Source: Gnetum montanum
Lineage: Eukaryota; Streptophyta; Gnetopsida; Gnetales; Gnetaceae
Direction of reading: 5' to 3'
DNA: 64,000 nucleotides
Assembly (NCBI GenBank): GCA_015680685.1
Contig: MNCI01016470.1
Coordinates: forward strand, 922,256-986,255
The notes beneath the pieces were generated by a model, which was not told the DNA's origin, made no database searches, and saw nothing but the letters and a program-made list of their open reading frames with translations. Numbering within the stretch: position 1 is the stretch's first letter; the number at the start of each line of letters is the position of its first letter. Of this stretch, positions 12,420 through 23,551 are shown piece after piece. Position numbers and translations under genes: made by a program.

Positions 12420-13070
12420 TTATTACAATAGTTGATGAAAAAATTTAGGTATAAAAAGTGGAATTTGAATATGATTTTCACTTGAAAAATGTTTATGATA
12501 AAGTTTCAAGGACATCACTTGGTGGGCATTAAAACGAAGGATATCCCTATTTAGAACATAAAGGTTATTTAAGACGTATGATCCTAGGGCTACACCAAAG
12601 ATCAACTCTAAATCCTTAATTTATTTATCATTATTATGACTTATCTAACTAAAGATATTCAATATGATATTTCTTGGTGTACACTCTTTGTTACTAATAT
12701 TATTTTGGTCAATAAATCTAAGGATGTTTTAGCTACATAGATGGGGACTTGGAAGAGACATCCAAGAATCAAAGGTAATGTGATCAAAATAAGATATCCA
12801 AGAATATGATTTACAGTAGAGGACACTATTTTCCTACTAGAAAAAAGTCATAGTCATTTGAAGTCGCAAGAAAGAAGTACCAACCTGAAAACTTGATGAA
12901 ATCATTTTTAAAATCTCATTTATACCAAATGGAGTAATATTGGCGTTGCATGTACAAAGGAAGGAAAGGTATGTATGAATAAAAGGTAGAAAGAAATACA
13001 GAAGTGTTGAAATGAGAATGCTATCTAAGACATCTTACCAAATTTCAATGGTTTCTGGGCTATCTTGAAA
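12420..13070 (+). pseudogene. RTE-type plant LINE reverse transcriptase fragment
   Basis: Across frame breaks, 12420-12610 reads as a decayed LEK.YDKVSR..WWALKR....RLFKTYDPRAT, the pattern of the plant RTE-clade RT block LEKAYDRVPRE..W.AL. followed by the IKDMYDGA block. At 12670-12770, ISWCTLFVTNIILVNKSKD...WKRHPRIKG aligns with the block IPWCMLFADDIVLVDES...LW...LESKG, with the catalytic A/YADD changed to VTNI. The strongly decayed tail continues to about 13070. This is a dead scrap of a non-LTR retrotransposon lying just 5' of the Athila-like element. Confidence 0.65.
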
Positions 13071-13470
13071 CTCTAGAGAATAAAATACTAAGGTTAGTTC
13101 TACTTAAGTAAAAGAATGTGAGCTAATCATGATTTCATTTTGCACTTATGCTTGGCATGATTCCATATCATAAACAATAGGTGCCACTATAAAGAAACAA
13201 CCCAAGCAATGTCAAAATTTTGGACTATTGTATTTTGACATTGATTACAAATACAAAGGAAGGGTCCCACTAGTAGTTAGTGTGGACAACAACAAAATCA
13301 AGCCAAAATAAAAGAAGAGTATCATCCAACATGCTATAAGAAGCTAATTTTGATCCAGTAGTGGTTTCTAAAGCCTAAGTTTGAGAGTCAATCGATCTGG
13401 GATGGAGTTTTGGCCAAGTTCTAGATTTATTGTAGTCAATTTGGTGTATGAAGGACTTCACATTTGTATG

Positions 13471-13475
13471 ATGAG
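13471..13475. repeat. Target-site duplication, left copy (ATGAG)
   Basis: ATGAG immediately precedes the 5' LTR and is repeated exactly at 23552-23556 after the 3' LTR. A 5-bp duplication is the Ty3/gypsy norm, so these bases fix both ends of the element. Confidence 0.9.
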
Positions 13476-14299
13476 CGATGAATCATCATTTGATGTCAGC
13501 CACAATGTTGGGGCCTAGATTCGACATCAGATATTCGACGTCAGGGTATATTCCCCGAGTCTATAAATACCACACCCAAGCTCCAATTTTGTGGGGTTTT
13601 TTGGGTCATTCTTAGTCAGAGTAGCGAAGCTCTTGCCATTTATTTTCCTCAGAGTTAGAATATTTTCTAAGTGCCCACAAAAGGAGTCTAGAGTGTGTAT
13701 GGTTCTTTATTCAAGCACTAATGTACCTGAGCGCAGCAGTGTGATGGAAATAAAACAAACTCTTTTGACAATCCTTGTAGCATTAAGAATAGCTTAGTAT
13801 TTTCTTTAATGCATTGTACTTTCATGTTCTTTACTTTAATGCATTTGATTAAGCAATTTATTTCTAGCAATTAATAAACACAAGCATGACCACTTCAAAC
13901 ATTCATATAGTACTTGGTAACCCAGCAATACTTAACGTTTGGTAGCCTAGCAATGCTATATGTGTTCAGGATGTGTTTAGGAAAGTAGGGTTGTTACTTG
14001 TGTTAGGCTAGCTAGGAAATAGACATTAGTTTTCAATCTACTCTACCCTTATTCTTGTTGTAGGTAATTACATCCATAAAATATAAAATGACAAAAATTC
14101 ATATACCTCAATTACACTTAAACCATACCCTTAAGCCTCACAAGTGTAGTTAAGAAGACAACGAACATTCTCAATGTAGTTTCACTTTCTAGAGATACTA
14201 GTGTACGAGATAACTATAGGTCCATAGAATTTGACCGGATCACGCGTAATGCCTTAGTAATTCATATGGTTGGGAGTAGGGATACCCTGCCACTCATCA
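13476..14299 (+). repeat. 5' LTR of the Athila-like element
   Basis: Starts CGATGAATCATCA (the 3' copy has TGATGAATCATCA, so the terminal T has mutated) and ends CACTCATCA. The inverted termini TGATGA/TCATCA are conserved. A TATA box (TCTATAAATACC) lies near 13559-13570, so transcription should start about 30 bp downstream. The short frame at 13591-13797 is LTR sequence, not a gene. Confidence 0.92.
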
Positions 14300-14300
14300 T

Positions 14301-14318
14301 TGGTGTTGTTGCCAAGGA
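14301..14318 (+). other. Primer-binding site, tRNA-Asp type, decayed
   Basis: TGGTGTTGTTGCCAAGGA starts two bases after the 5' LTR. It matches the tRNA-Asp 3'-end complement TGGCGCCGTTGCCGGGGA at all but five positions, and the differences are C-to-T or G-to-A transitions. Confidence 0.85.
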
Positions 14319-14459
14319 CCTTTTTGTTGTTTTATGCGTTATATAAGACCCAATGAAAAGTATTTAAATCATTGGAATGAACCTAAGAGTCATATCTTAT
14401 TTTACAATTACTACAACAAATTCTTAGAGCACCCTATGATTTTTATTTGCTAACTGAAA

Positions 14460-16690
14460 ATGTCTTCTTCTCATATGAGCGCTTCTCTACCCAAGGCTGA
14501 TAACATTCATTTGACAAAGCCTCAATAGTACCAAATTATATATACCCATCCAGATGAGTATGTGTCAAACTTCACCTTCATCCTACACTAGGATGAATGG
14601 CTACAGTGGCATGACATGGAGGGCAACATTATGTGGCCACCCAATCGTGTTGCTCCTACAATGCTCTTATCAAATGCTTGCATGATGCAATCTTCAAGAC
14701 CACCATGAGGAGTATAATGTGGAAGATGTTGACACTAGGGATTATCATCCCACCAAAGCATAATGCCTGTGGGACCGATGGCTAGAACAGCGCTATGAGT
14801 TTTTGAAGGGAAAAGGGCTTAACGATCCTCCATTCCTGCTGTACCAACAAGCTAGTGGAGAACCCTTCTCTAGAGATTTTCCATATAATGATGCTCGTCT
14901 CTTTGACTTCAGCAATGAAGGTCAAAACCAGAATCTCCATAGTTCACAATCTTGATTTTGGTAACAAGGGATCCAATGACAAAGAAGGATCTAAAGAGGC
15001 AAGTCAAGACAGGGATGCCAACAAGAAGCACAAGTGTGATCATGGTTGCAATTGCCGAAGAGGCAGTAGTAGGCACTATGATAATGTTGATTCTCCTTCC
15101 TCTTCCCTTTCATCATCATCTTCTTCTTCTGGCTCTGATCGTGATTGTAGAAGGTAAGATCATGATGGAGGTGATTGAAATGAGCACAATGACCGATAGG
15201 ACCATAATAATTGAGGGCACCATCAAGATAGGCAAGATTAAGGATGCAGATGTTCAAGAGAGGCACATTGCCATGAACGAAGGAGTAGTAGATGGCATTG
15301 TAGGCACCATGATCAAGGCCTCAATGAGCCTCTATTTGCTACCTAAAATATGCTTAACATCATAGAGGTAGTCAAAATCCCAACAAGGCATGTGAAAGAC
15401 AATTGGATCAAATGATTAGACATGAACAACATTCCTCGATTTGAAGGAGGATATAACTCTAATCTACAGAATCATCTTCAAAACATAGAGAACAAGTGGC
15501 AGAAACTAAATTCATTTCCCATGACACTCATTAAAGAAGCAAAGAAGTGGTCTATCAAACGATGGAGTACCATGCTTGAGTTGTTCAATGATAAGTATCA
15601 AACGTACTCCAGGATGTCCAACTTAAGGAAGCAAGTTCAAGGATGGAAACAAGGAATACACGAACCCTTGAATGCCACCATTGGCCAATACTATGCCTTG
15701 AATCACAAATGCCCCGGCCATGGTTATTCTCAATTAGCGCAACTTCACCACATTCTAAACATGCTTCGTAATGAAACGAGGAAAACCCTTGGTGTCTATG
15801 CCCAAGGGTGATTGTGATAACTAACTACCCATCATGTACAAAGATTAATAGAGTAGGTCCCTAAAGAGGAGGATGAACTAAGAAAAATAAAAAGTGCAGA
15901 GGAGTACAATTGTGATGCTTCCATCTGTAAGAGGGAGGTTCGATTCTGCAATAGTGAGGATGAATCCATATTTGATGAGGGGATGCATAAGAAAGGCTTA
16001 CCACTTCAAAAATTCCAATCTAAACTTATAGCCAAGGTTAATCAATTAAGTGATTCCATGGATAACAGATTTCAAGATATCCTCAAAATCGCTGGAGAGT
16101 CTAGAGAACAAGGTAGTAATCGTGAGGGTAGAAGGAACAAGGAAGCTAAACATGCATATTACAAAGGTAACAGCAAAATTGCTACAATAGAAGAGGTTGC
16201 GAACAATAAATCAAATGATGATCATGGATGTGACGTCTATCAATATGAACATACTAAGGGATGTTGTCCCATTGTGTCACATCTTCAGGAGTCTGGGCTA
16301 TATGCCTTACATCCACAACTTACACAAAGGTGAACATCCAGAAGGTTGTCTTATCCTGAAGGTAATCTCAAGTAGTTCCACCAGTAACAAACATATTATC
16401 CAAGCATAGCTCCACTGCAACCATACGAACAATATCAACAATGGCATCAACCACAATCATGGGCGTTTGCACTACCAAGGCAAAAATACCCCTACCAGTA
16501 GCCTGATCCATATGGTTACCACGTGCACCAACCCATGTCTCCACATGACTCTTCCAGTCACATTTGTAATATTCAGCCTTACTACCACCCTTCTAATTAC
16601 TATCAAGCTCCTTCTCCACATGAAAGAAGGGATGCCACCCCCTATCCTTATCCTCCTCCTATCCCTGCACACACTCCTCCTCCACTTTCA
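14460..16690 (+). pseudogene. gag of the Athila-like element, interrupted
   Basis: The frame opens at 14460 with MSSSHMSASLPK, the same start found in the second element at 46481, and hits a stop after about 22 codons. The conserved capsid core is best seen at 15422-15811: IPRFEGGYNSNLQ, then FPMTLIKEAKKWS, YQTYSRMSNLRKQV, WKQGIHEPLNATI, HKCPGHGYSQLAQLHH. An acidic/Ser-rich hinge precedes it (around 15080-15160). 15983-16333 continues to the YEHTKGCCPIVSHLQE block. A Pro/Tyr-rich linker follows (16400-16760). Gag forms the particle that holds element RNA. Several stops and frameshifts abolish the full protein. Confidence 0.8.
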
Positions 16691-17039
16691 TAGCCACCAC
16701 CTACTCCACCAATGCAGGGTGAATTGCCCACTCAACCACAACAATGTAACACTATGAGGGCTATTAATCTACAACCAAATCATCAATCGAATGGCTCAAA
16801 TGTCCAATCAAAGAAAAGACTTTTCTTTCAACCCTGTAGTTCATCTACACCTTCACATATAATCGCAATTGACAACCCTACTCTTGCCTCTTCCTCCATA
16901 TCAAATTCCTTTGGTCCTCCTTCAAACCAAGCTCTGCCAAGGATGCATACCATAATGTTTACTCACACTATGTCTAATTGGATTCATGCAAGAAAGCTTC
17001 CCAGGAAATTACCTTATCCTAGAAGTCCTTTGATTTATT

Positions 17040-17400
17040 TGTAGATTGTTGGGAATGAACCATGCAAGGCTCTTCTCAATTCAAGTTCTGATGTTAATTT
17101 GATTTCTCATGAGATGTACACTACCTAGAACCTGCCTCCTCTTAAGAAGAGCAACATCAAATTGGAATTGGCATACCATTCCATCATTATTCCATTGAAA
17201 CTAGTAGAAGACATTATGACCATTGTCTATGGGTGGTCTTATCCTACTAATTTCTTGGTAATCAAAGTGAAACACTGCAAAGGGGACTTTCCAATCATCA
17301 TGGGAAGAGCATGGCTAAGCACCATCGATGCAAAAATGGGCATCAAAGATCTTTCCCTGGAGATATCTAAAAAAATGTATTTGGAAAGATCAAGAAGAAG
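17040..17400 (+). pseudogene. Aspartic protease domain, inactive
   Basis: Reads LLNSSSDVNLISHEMYTT where a retroviral-type protease has its D-S/T-G active site; the Asp is Asn here. There follow KLVEDIMTIVYGWSYPTNFLVI and GDFPIIMGRAWLSTIDAKMG, the conserved flap and ILGRPWL-like C-terminal blocks. The protease normally cuts the gag-pol polyprotein. The loss of the catalytic Asp and the stop at 17128 leave it dead. The corresponding domain of the second element is at 49090-49480. Confidence 0.75.
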
Positions 17401-17879
17401 AGAGTTCCATGCATCACGTATAGTGATAGCGGGTGTAATTATGTGTAGAAACTTTGGGCCATCAAGCAAGCATTCATCTCTACATGCAAATAGTGTGCAC
17501 CAAAAGTAGAAATTCAAAGGTGTCTATATGCAGCAACCACAAAATAGGAGGGCACCTAATGGTTAACCGCTAATTTAGAGAGTAGTGCACTTTGCATGGA
17601 ACTGGCTGAGAGCTTGACATGTGAGTATGTCATGAGCATGGATGAACTTGAGCAAGTTCATCACCAACTCTTTGAAGATACAAATGATGATATTCACTAG
17701 GAAGAGTTGGAAATTCCTAAGAAAGTTAAGCAAGAGCCCCTTAAACTAAAACTATTACCAGCTAGAATGGAATACGTGTTTTTGAAAAATAAGAGGTTGA
17801 TTATAATCAATGTAAGACTTACTCCAGAATAGAAAGAGATGCCATTGAAAGTAGTTGAAAGATGGTCAGCAACCTTTGC

Positions 17880-18690
17880 TTAGTCATATCCTGAACTCAC
17901 AGGAATTGATCTTAGGATATGCAAGCATCACATTGACATCGACCCAACCATGAAGCCAAAATGATAGCCACAAAGATAGTTAAATCCCAAATTGAAGTAA
18001 ATTGTCAAGGAGGAAATCAAGCAACTCCTCAAGGTGGTGTTCATCTATCCCATTGCAGATAGTGAGTGGGTCAATCCACTTGTAATCGTATTAAAAAAAG
18101 GTGGTAAGTGGTGGGTCTGCATTGATTTTAGGCTGCTAAATATGGCAACATTCAAGGATCATTTTCAGTTGTCATTTGTTGACCAGGTGCTAGACACAAT
18201 ATTAGGGCATTGTTACTACAGCTTCCTAGATAGTTATAGTGGCTATAACCAAATCCAAATTGCACTAAAGGACCAAGCAAATACAACATTCATAAGTCCT
18301 TGGGGGAATTTTGCATATCATAAGATGTTGTTTGGTCTATGCAATGCCCCTGCCACATTTCAATGCCTAGTCCTAAGCATCATTCAACAACAGATTGGTA
18401 GTGGTGTGGAAGTCTTCATGGATGACTTCTCCACCAATGGAGCTACATTTGAGCAAGCCCTAGACTACCTTGAGCAAGTGCTAAAATGATGTGTTGAAAC
18501 TAACTTGTGGCTCAATTGGCAAAAAATCCATTTCATGGTCCAAGAGGGCATTGTACTAGGGCATAAAACCTCACAAGCAAGAATTGAGGTGGACCCTAAA
18601 AAAATAAGGGTCATCCAAGGAATAACCCACCAACTGGAAACAGTTAAAGATGTTTGGTCATTCCTTGGTCACACTGGCTACTACCGGTGA
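17880..18690 (+). pseudogene. Reverse transcriptase domain (FMDD), interrupted
   Basis: 18034-18489 is open and reads through the core RT blocks: WVNPLVIVLKKGGKWWVCIDFRLLN, then FVDQVLDTILGHCYYSFLD, SGYNQIQIALKDQ, FISPWGNFAYHKMLFGLCNAPATFQ, and the active site VFMDDFS. After one stop (18487) it continues NWQKIHFMVQEGIVLGHKTSQARIEVDP and SFLGHTGYYR (thumb). RT copies element RNA into cDNA. FMDD instead of YVDD and the HFMVQEGIVLGHK block are Athila-like. The palm residues are intact, but stops upstream and downstream disrupt the polyprotein. Confidence 0.88.
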
Positions 18691-18699
18691 TTCATAGAG

Positions 18700-19215
18700 A
18701 ATTTCTCTAAGATCACAAAACCATTGGTCAAGCTAACAAAGAAAGATGTTGCCTTCATCTAAATTAAAAAATGTAAGAAAGCATTCCAGCAATTGAAAAA
18801 AAAGCTTGTGGAAACTCAAATTCTACAAGCACCTGATTGGTCTAGACCATTTCATATCATGATAGATGCATAGAATTATGCCTTGGAAGTTGTGCTAATG
18901 TAGTTAGATAGCAAGAAATATCCATAATACATCCACTATGCTAACTAAAGCATTATGGATGCACAATTGAACTACACCACCATAGAGAAAGAATTTATGG
19001 CAGTGGTGTTTGCACTAGAGAAGTTTAGGCATTACATGCTTGGATATAAGGTGTTTGTGCACATAGACCACAATGCCATTTTCTTCCTAATGAACAAGCC
19101 AATGGTGAGCCACCATGTCATATGCTGGCTGGTGATCTTGCAAGAATTCGATCTTACAATGGTAGATTGAAAGGGCACTAAGAATGTGATCGCTAATCAC
19201 TTGTCTCGGTTGCAA
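18700..19215 (+). pseudogene. RNase H domain, interrupted
   Basis: Follows RT directly. The segment HIMIDA (start of the first acidic strand) near 18860 is followed by a stop. 18955-19170 then reads MDAQLNYTTIEKEFMAVVFALEKFRHYMLGYKVFVHIDHNAI, the classic Ty3/gypsy RNase H block with the catalytic Glu (EKE) and Asp (IDH). It continues as NVIANHLSRLQ at 19186, the ADALSR-like end. RNase H removes the RNA template after copying. Only one RNase H is present, unlike the Tat-type element at the right of the window. Confidence 0.8.
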
Positions 19216-19429
19216 TGGGATGAAAAAGAGGACAAAAACCCATTATATGATATGTTTCCTAATGAACTCCTCTTTGCTGGAGTGATAACTAAACAAATAC
19301 CCAATGAGCCAAAATGGTATGATAACATTTTCACCTATCTTCTCACTCAAGAGATGCAACAAGGGTTAGACGACCAAAAGAAATAGTAGTATCTTCACCA
19401 AGTAAAGCACTTTATGGAAATCAATGAAT

Positions 19430-20570
19430 ACCTCTACAAGGTGTGCGCTAATGGCCTAGCTCACTAGTGTGTTCCTAATGCTAATTAACTATGCATTCTC
19501 CAAGATGCTCATGAAGGTCCTTGTGGAGGACACTATGCTAGGAGACGCATGGCCATTAAAATCCTGATGGTAGGGTACTATTGGCAAACACTCTTCAGAG
19601 ATGATCATCATTTCATCCACTCCTGTCAATGATTCCAACAAGATGGTGAAATGATTACTTGAATGGAGGAACCTCAATAATGGATTCAAGATTAGAACCA
19701 TTCAACATTTGGAGCATTGATTTCATGGGTCCCAACACATCCATGTCAAATGGAAAGGCGTACATCATAGTCGCTATTAAATATTATACAAAATGGGTAG
19801 AAGCAGTAGCTTTCATTGACTGTACATCCTCTACTGATGCTTGGTTTGTACAACAAAATGTTGTAAATAGGTTTGGTATGCCACATGCATTAATTTTTAA
19901 CAATGGAACTCATTTTACAAGCACTACTTTTTGGAAGCTCATGCAACGCTTGGGGTTGAACACAAACTCACAACACCTTACCATCCCCAAGCTAATGGTC
20001 AAGCTAAGGTTACCAATAGGGAAATCATGAGGATACTAATAAGAACTGTTAGCAAGTATAGGAAGGACTGCAGCACAAAACTAAATAATGTCCTTTGGGC
20101 CTAGCACTCAACTTGGAAACTTCCTATAGGCTACTCTCCCTATGAGCTTGTGTACAACAAACTACCAATACTTCCTATTCAATTTGAACTTCGTACACTT
20201 TCAACAGCTTGTGACCATGACCTTGACTTAAGTCTAGCCCAAAAGGAAAGACTGATGAATCTCAACCTACTAGACAAAAACTGATTAGCAGCCTTATCAT
20301 CTAACGAGTTGCACAAGGCCTATGACAAAAAGTGTCATGACCTAAAAATTAGCAAAGTCAAATTTCAACCAAGAGATAAGGTTCTCTACTAGAACCCCAC
20401 ACACGTACATCAACGAACTAAGTTCCAAACGTTGTGGGAAGGACCTTACATCATTTATGAGACTTTCCCTTTTGGGACCAAGATGATCTATAAACCTAAG
20501 AGCCCAAACAAGAAACAACTATTCAACATTCAAAAAATCAAACTTTTCCATGAGCATATGCTAGCCAACA
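19430..20570 (+). pseudogene. Integrase, interrupted and missing a catalytic Asp
   Basis: An HHCC-like zinc region (DAHEGPCGGHYARRRMAIKI... HSCQ) lies at 19490-19630, with the last Cys replaced. The catalytic core opens with WSIDFMGP (first Asp) at about 19710 and continues YYTKWVEAVAF. The second Asp block is IFNNGTHFTS, where Asp has become Asn. The end of the core and the C-terminal part reach WEGPYIIYETFP at about 20430-20480. Integrase joins cDNA to the chromosome. Stops, a frameshift near 19970 and the Asp-to-Asn change make it dead. Confidence 0.82.
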
Positions 20571-20659
20571 CAATAAGCACCTCACCATATGGACAACCAT
20601 GCTCCATATTTCGAATCTCCTCCTCTCAACTTAGTCATGGGGGAGATGGCCACCCATGC

Positions 20660-22720
20660 TAATCATTTAAGTGGTTCCTCAATTTTTCAACTTTTTTGTT
20701 TTACACATTTTTAGTTTTTCAACTTTTTGTTTTACAAATTCTTTATTTTACATCTTTTTATTTTATGTTGTTAATCATTTCTACTTTTTGTTTTACACCA
20801 TTGTTTGTACATTTGACATTTCTTGAACATTCTATGCTTTCTTCTATATTTTTTTATTTGGTGTGATTTTCTAACTTTTTGTTAATAAGTGCCAGGTACA
20901 TTGGTACTGCATTACTTAATGATGATATGTATTATTTTATTTGATTATTGGTGTTTGGTTTCTAGATTTGAATTTCGTTACAGATAATTAGGATATGATT
21001 TCTTTTTCATGCAACAAGCAATGATCCATAACATCCACCCATCTACACACTCTATGGTTTTTCTTGTTTTGGAAATGTGCAATCCATTTTTCATTAATAA
21101 AACTTTAATAAATTTGTGACTTTGGTAGTTTCCAGAATTGGGAAGAATTCAAATGTTTGAACAGGGTGTGGCTTCAAGAGGATTTGATATTCTTTGTACT
21201 TTTTTGTTTACCTAGGTGCATGTGTGTTTTCATGGACTTCTTACCATTCTCTATCATCTAATAAAAGGAAGTTGAATAAGTCCTTGCATGGTGTCATTGC
21301 CATAAAAAATGATAAGAACTCAAAGCACACCCCTTGGACAAAATAAATTCATTTGTCCTTGCATGGTGTGGTTCTCATCATGAAAAAAAAAACAAAACAA
21401 ATGATGAGGATTCAAAGCACACCCCTTGGACAAAATGCATGCATGTGTCTTTGCATGGTGTGGTTCCCATTTTAAAAAAAAGTACAATGAAAATTCAATG
21501 CACACCCCTTGGACTAAATAAATGGCTACAAGCACTAGTTATGGGATGAGTCCCCTCTAACTAAGGCCCTTTCTCACTTCCCACTTCTTCTCTAATAAGG
21601 AACAATGGTTATTTTGTGGGAGCGCTCTTGTGTCTCAGGGGATGGATTAGTCTTAGAATGTCAATGTGAAATCCCTAAAAGTGGTTGGTTTTGGTCTTAA
21701 CTAAGGATGGATCCTATCAAGTCATTTAACCACAAAATCCACAAGGGACTTCATGTGATCATAATTTGAAACTCCATTCCACTCTTTCTCTCATCCATCT
21801 ATGATTTCCATGTTCCACCTCACTATTGGTTTCATGTTTTGGTTCGATGTCTTGGTTTGATGTGTTGGAATTCTTAGTTAGTTTCTTTTGAGTTTTTGTA
21901 CTTAACCTTTAGTAACCATTAATCATCCATGAAGCTCACAAACTCTTTGGTTTGAAGTTATGCAAGGGCATCAAAGGCCTATGCCTGCTTTGGGAAGGAC
22001 CCACTTACATATCTTTTGGTTGAGATAGTTAAGTTATTTACCCTTAGATATTTTTACAATCAAATTCGTTATGTTTATCCCATCAATGGCATCCAATTAT
22101 ACACATCTTCATAATAGTTTTCAATGAATTCTTCTTTTCATTGTTGTGAATTTTTATACCCTCTTCGAATATTCCCTTGTACTAAAATTTTTCAAATTTA
22201 ATGGACCACTCAATTTAATTAACCCTATCTTTCAACCTTCCTGCTAACACTGCTCAAGAAACCAATCAACCACAATCACAACCTAGCCGAGTGTAATCAC
22301 CGATGAGACAAGGCATTTAACAATTATGTGTTACACATTGCATACTAATTCATGATTCTGTTGTGATTTCAATGGGAAGCATGGACTGGAAGTGGGACTA
22401 TCTTCACCAAGGATGATGCAACAGTACCACACAATGAGGACCATTCATGATTGTTGGATCTCTTCTTTCTCTTTCTCTCATTCTTCTATTGCTAAGAGGT
22501 GTTGGATGTTAGTGTTATCTAGGGTGTTCACTTCTCCTATCATGAACATCCAATGTTGTAAACATTGTAATTTTGTACACTTGGACACTCAGAGTTTGTA
22601 TGTCTGTTTCATCTAAGTTAGTTTGTCATGTCAGTCAATAATCCCATACCTATCCAATATGTTATGTTGTAAAGAACTTATTCCTCCTCTTCTTCACTCA
22701 AGGATGAGTTTTCATTTAGT
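20660..22720 (+). other. 3' internal non-coding region of the Athila-like element
   Basis: About 2 kb between integrase and the PPT with no conserved reading frame. It begins just after a purine tract (GGGGGAGATGG near 20640) resembling the true PPT. At 20680-20800 CAACTTTTTGTTTTAC is repeated several times. At 21278-21525 a unit of about 75-90 bp with TTGCATGGTGTGGTT and CACACCCCTTGGAC is repeated three times. Long 3' regions, some coding for extra proteins, are usual in this clade, but here nothing coding survives. Confidence 0.6.
21278..21525 (+). repeat. Three direct repeats of about 75-90 bp
   Basis: Each copy contains TTGCATGGTGT..., an A-rich stretch, and CACACCCCTTGGACAAA. The CACACCCC cores start near 21326, 21419 and 21500. 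The A-run length differs between copies, which suggests slippage during reverse transcription. Confidence 0.75.
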
Positions 22721-22730
22721 CATGGGGGTA
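22721..22730 (+). other. Polypurine tract of the Athila-like element
   Basis: CATGGGGGTA abuts the 3' LTR (TGATGAATC). A PPT primes plus-strand cDNA synthesis. The truncated element ending at 31622 has the related CATGGAGGTA in the same position. Confidence 0.8.
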
Positions 22731-23551
22731 TGATGAATCATCATTTGAAGTTGGGCGTGACATTAGGTATGGGATGTCAAGGCCTAGATCCAATGTCAGG
22801 GTATATTTTCCAAGTCTATAAATACCACACCTGGGCTCCAATTTTGGGGGGTTTTGGATCATTCTTAGTCAGAGTAGTGAAGCTCTTGCCATTTATTTTC
22901 CTTAGAGTTAGAATATTTTCTAAGTACCTACAGAAGGGGTCTAGAGTATGTACAGTTCTTTGTTCGAGCATTGATGTACCTTAGCGTAGCAATGTGAAGG
23001 GAATAAAACAAACTCTTTTGACAATCATTGTAGCACTAAGAATAGATTAATATTTTCTTTAATGCATTTTACTTTCTTGTTCTTTACTTTAATGCATTTG
23101 ATTAAGTAATTCATTTTTAGCAATTAATGAACATAAGCATGACCACTTTGATCATTTATATAGTACTTGGTAACCCAGCAACGCTTAATGTTTGGTAGCC
23201 CAGTAATGCTATATGTGATCAGGATGTGTTCAAGAAAGTGGGATGGTTACTTTTGTTAGGGTAGCTAGGCAATAAACATTAGTTTTCAATCTACTCTACC
23301 CTATTCTTGTTGTAGGCAATTATATCCATAAAATATAAAATGACAAAAAATCATATACCTTAATTACACTTAAACCATACCCTTGAGCCTCACAAGTGTA
23401 GTTGGGAAGACAACGAACGTTCTTAATGTAGTTTCACTTCCTAGAGAAACTAGTCTATGAGATAACTATAGGTCCAAAAAATTCAACTAGATCATGTGTA
23501 ACACCTTAGTGATTTGTATGGTTGGATGTAGGGATACCTCATCACTCATCA
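22731..23551 (+). repeat. 3' LTR of the Athila-like element
   Basis: TGATGAATCATCA...CACTCATCA, colinear with the 5' LTR over its whole length. It keeps the same TATA box (near 22815-22825). The differences from the 5' copy are mostly transitions and small indels. It is followed by ATGAG (23552-23556), the right copy of the target duplication. Confidence 0.92.

Larger units (their letters stand above)
13476..23551 (+). mobile_element. Complete Athila-like Ty3/gypsy LTR retrotransposon (10,076 bp)
   Basis: Two LTRs (13476-14299 and 22731-23551) bound an internal region with tRNA-Asp-type PBS, gag, protease, RT, RNase H, integrase, a long 3' non-coding region and a PPT, all on the plus strand, with a perfect 5-bp target duplication. 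The RT carries FMDD and the block HFMVQEGIVLGHK, a hallmark of the Athila side of the Athila/Tat clade. There is a single RNase H. By eye the LTRs differ at roughly one base in eight to ten, largely by transitions, so the insertion is old. Every coding domain has stops, so it cannot move by itself. Confidence 0.92.

Noticed and set aside
14991-15266. Minus-strand frame opposite gag
   Set aside because: It is the shadow of gag sequence, with no motif of its own.
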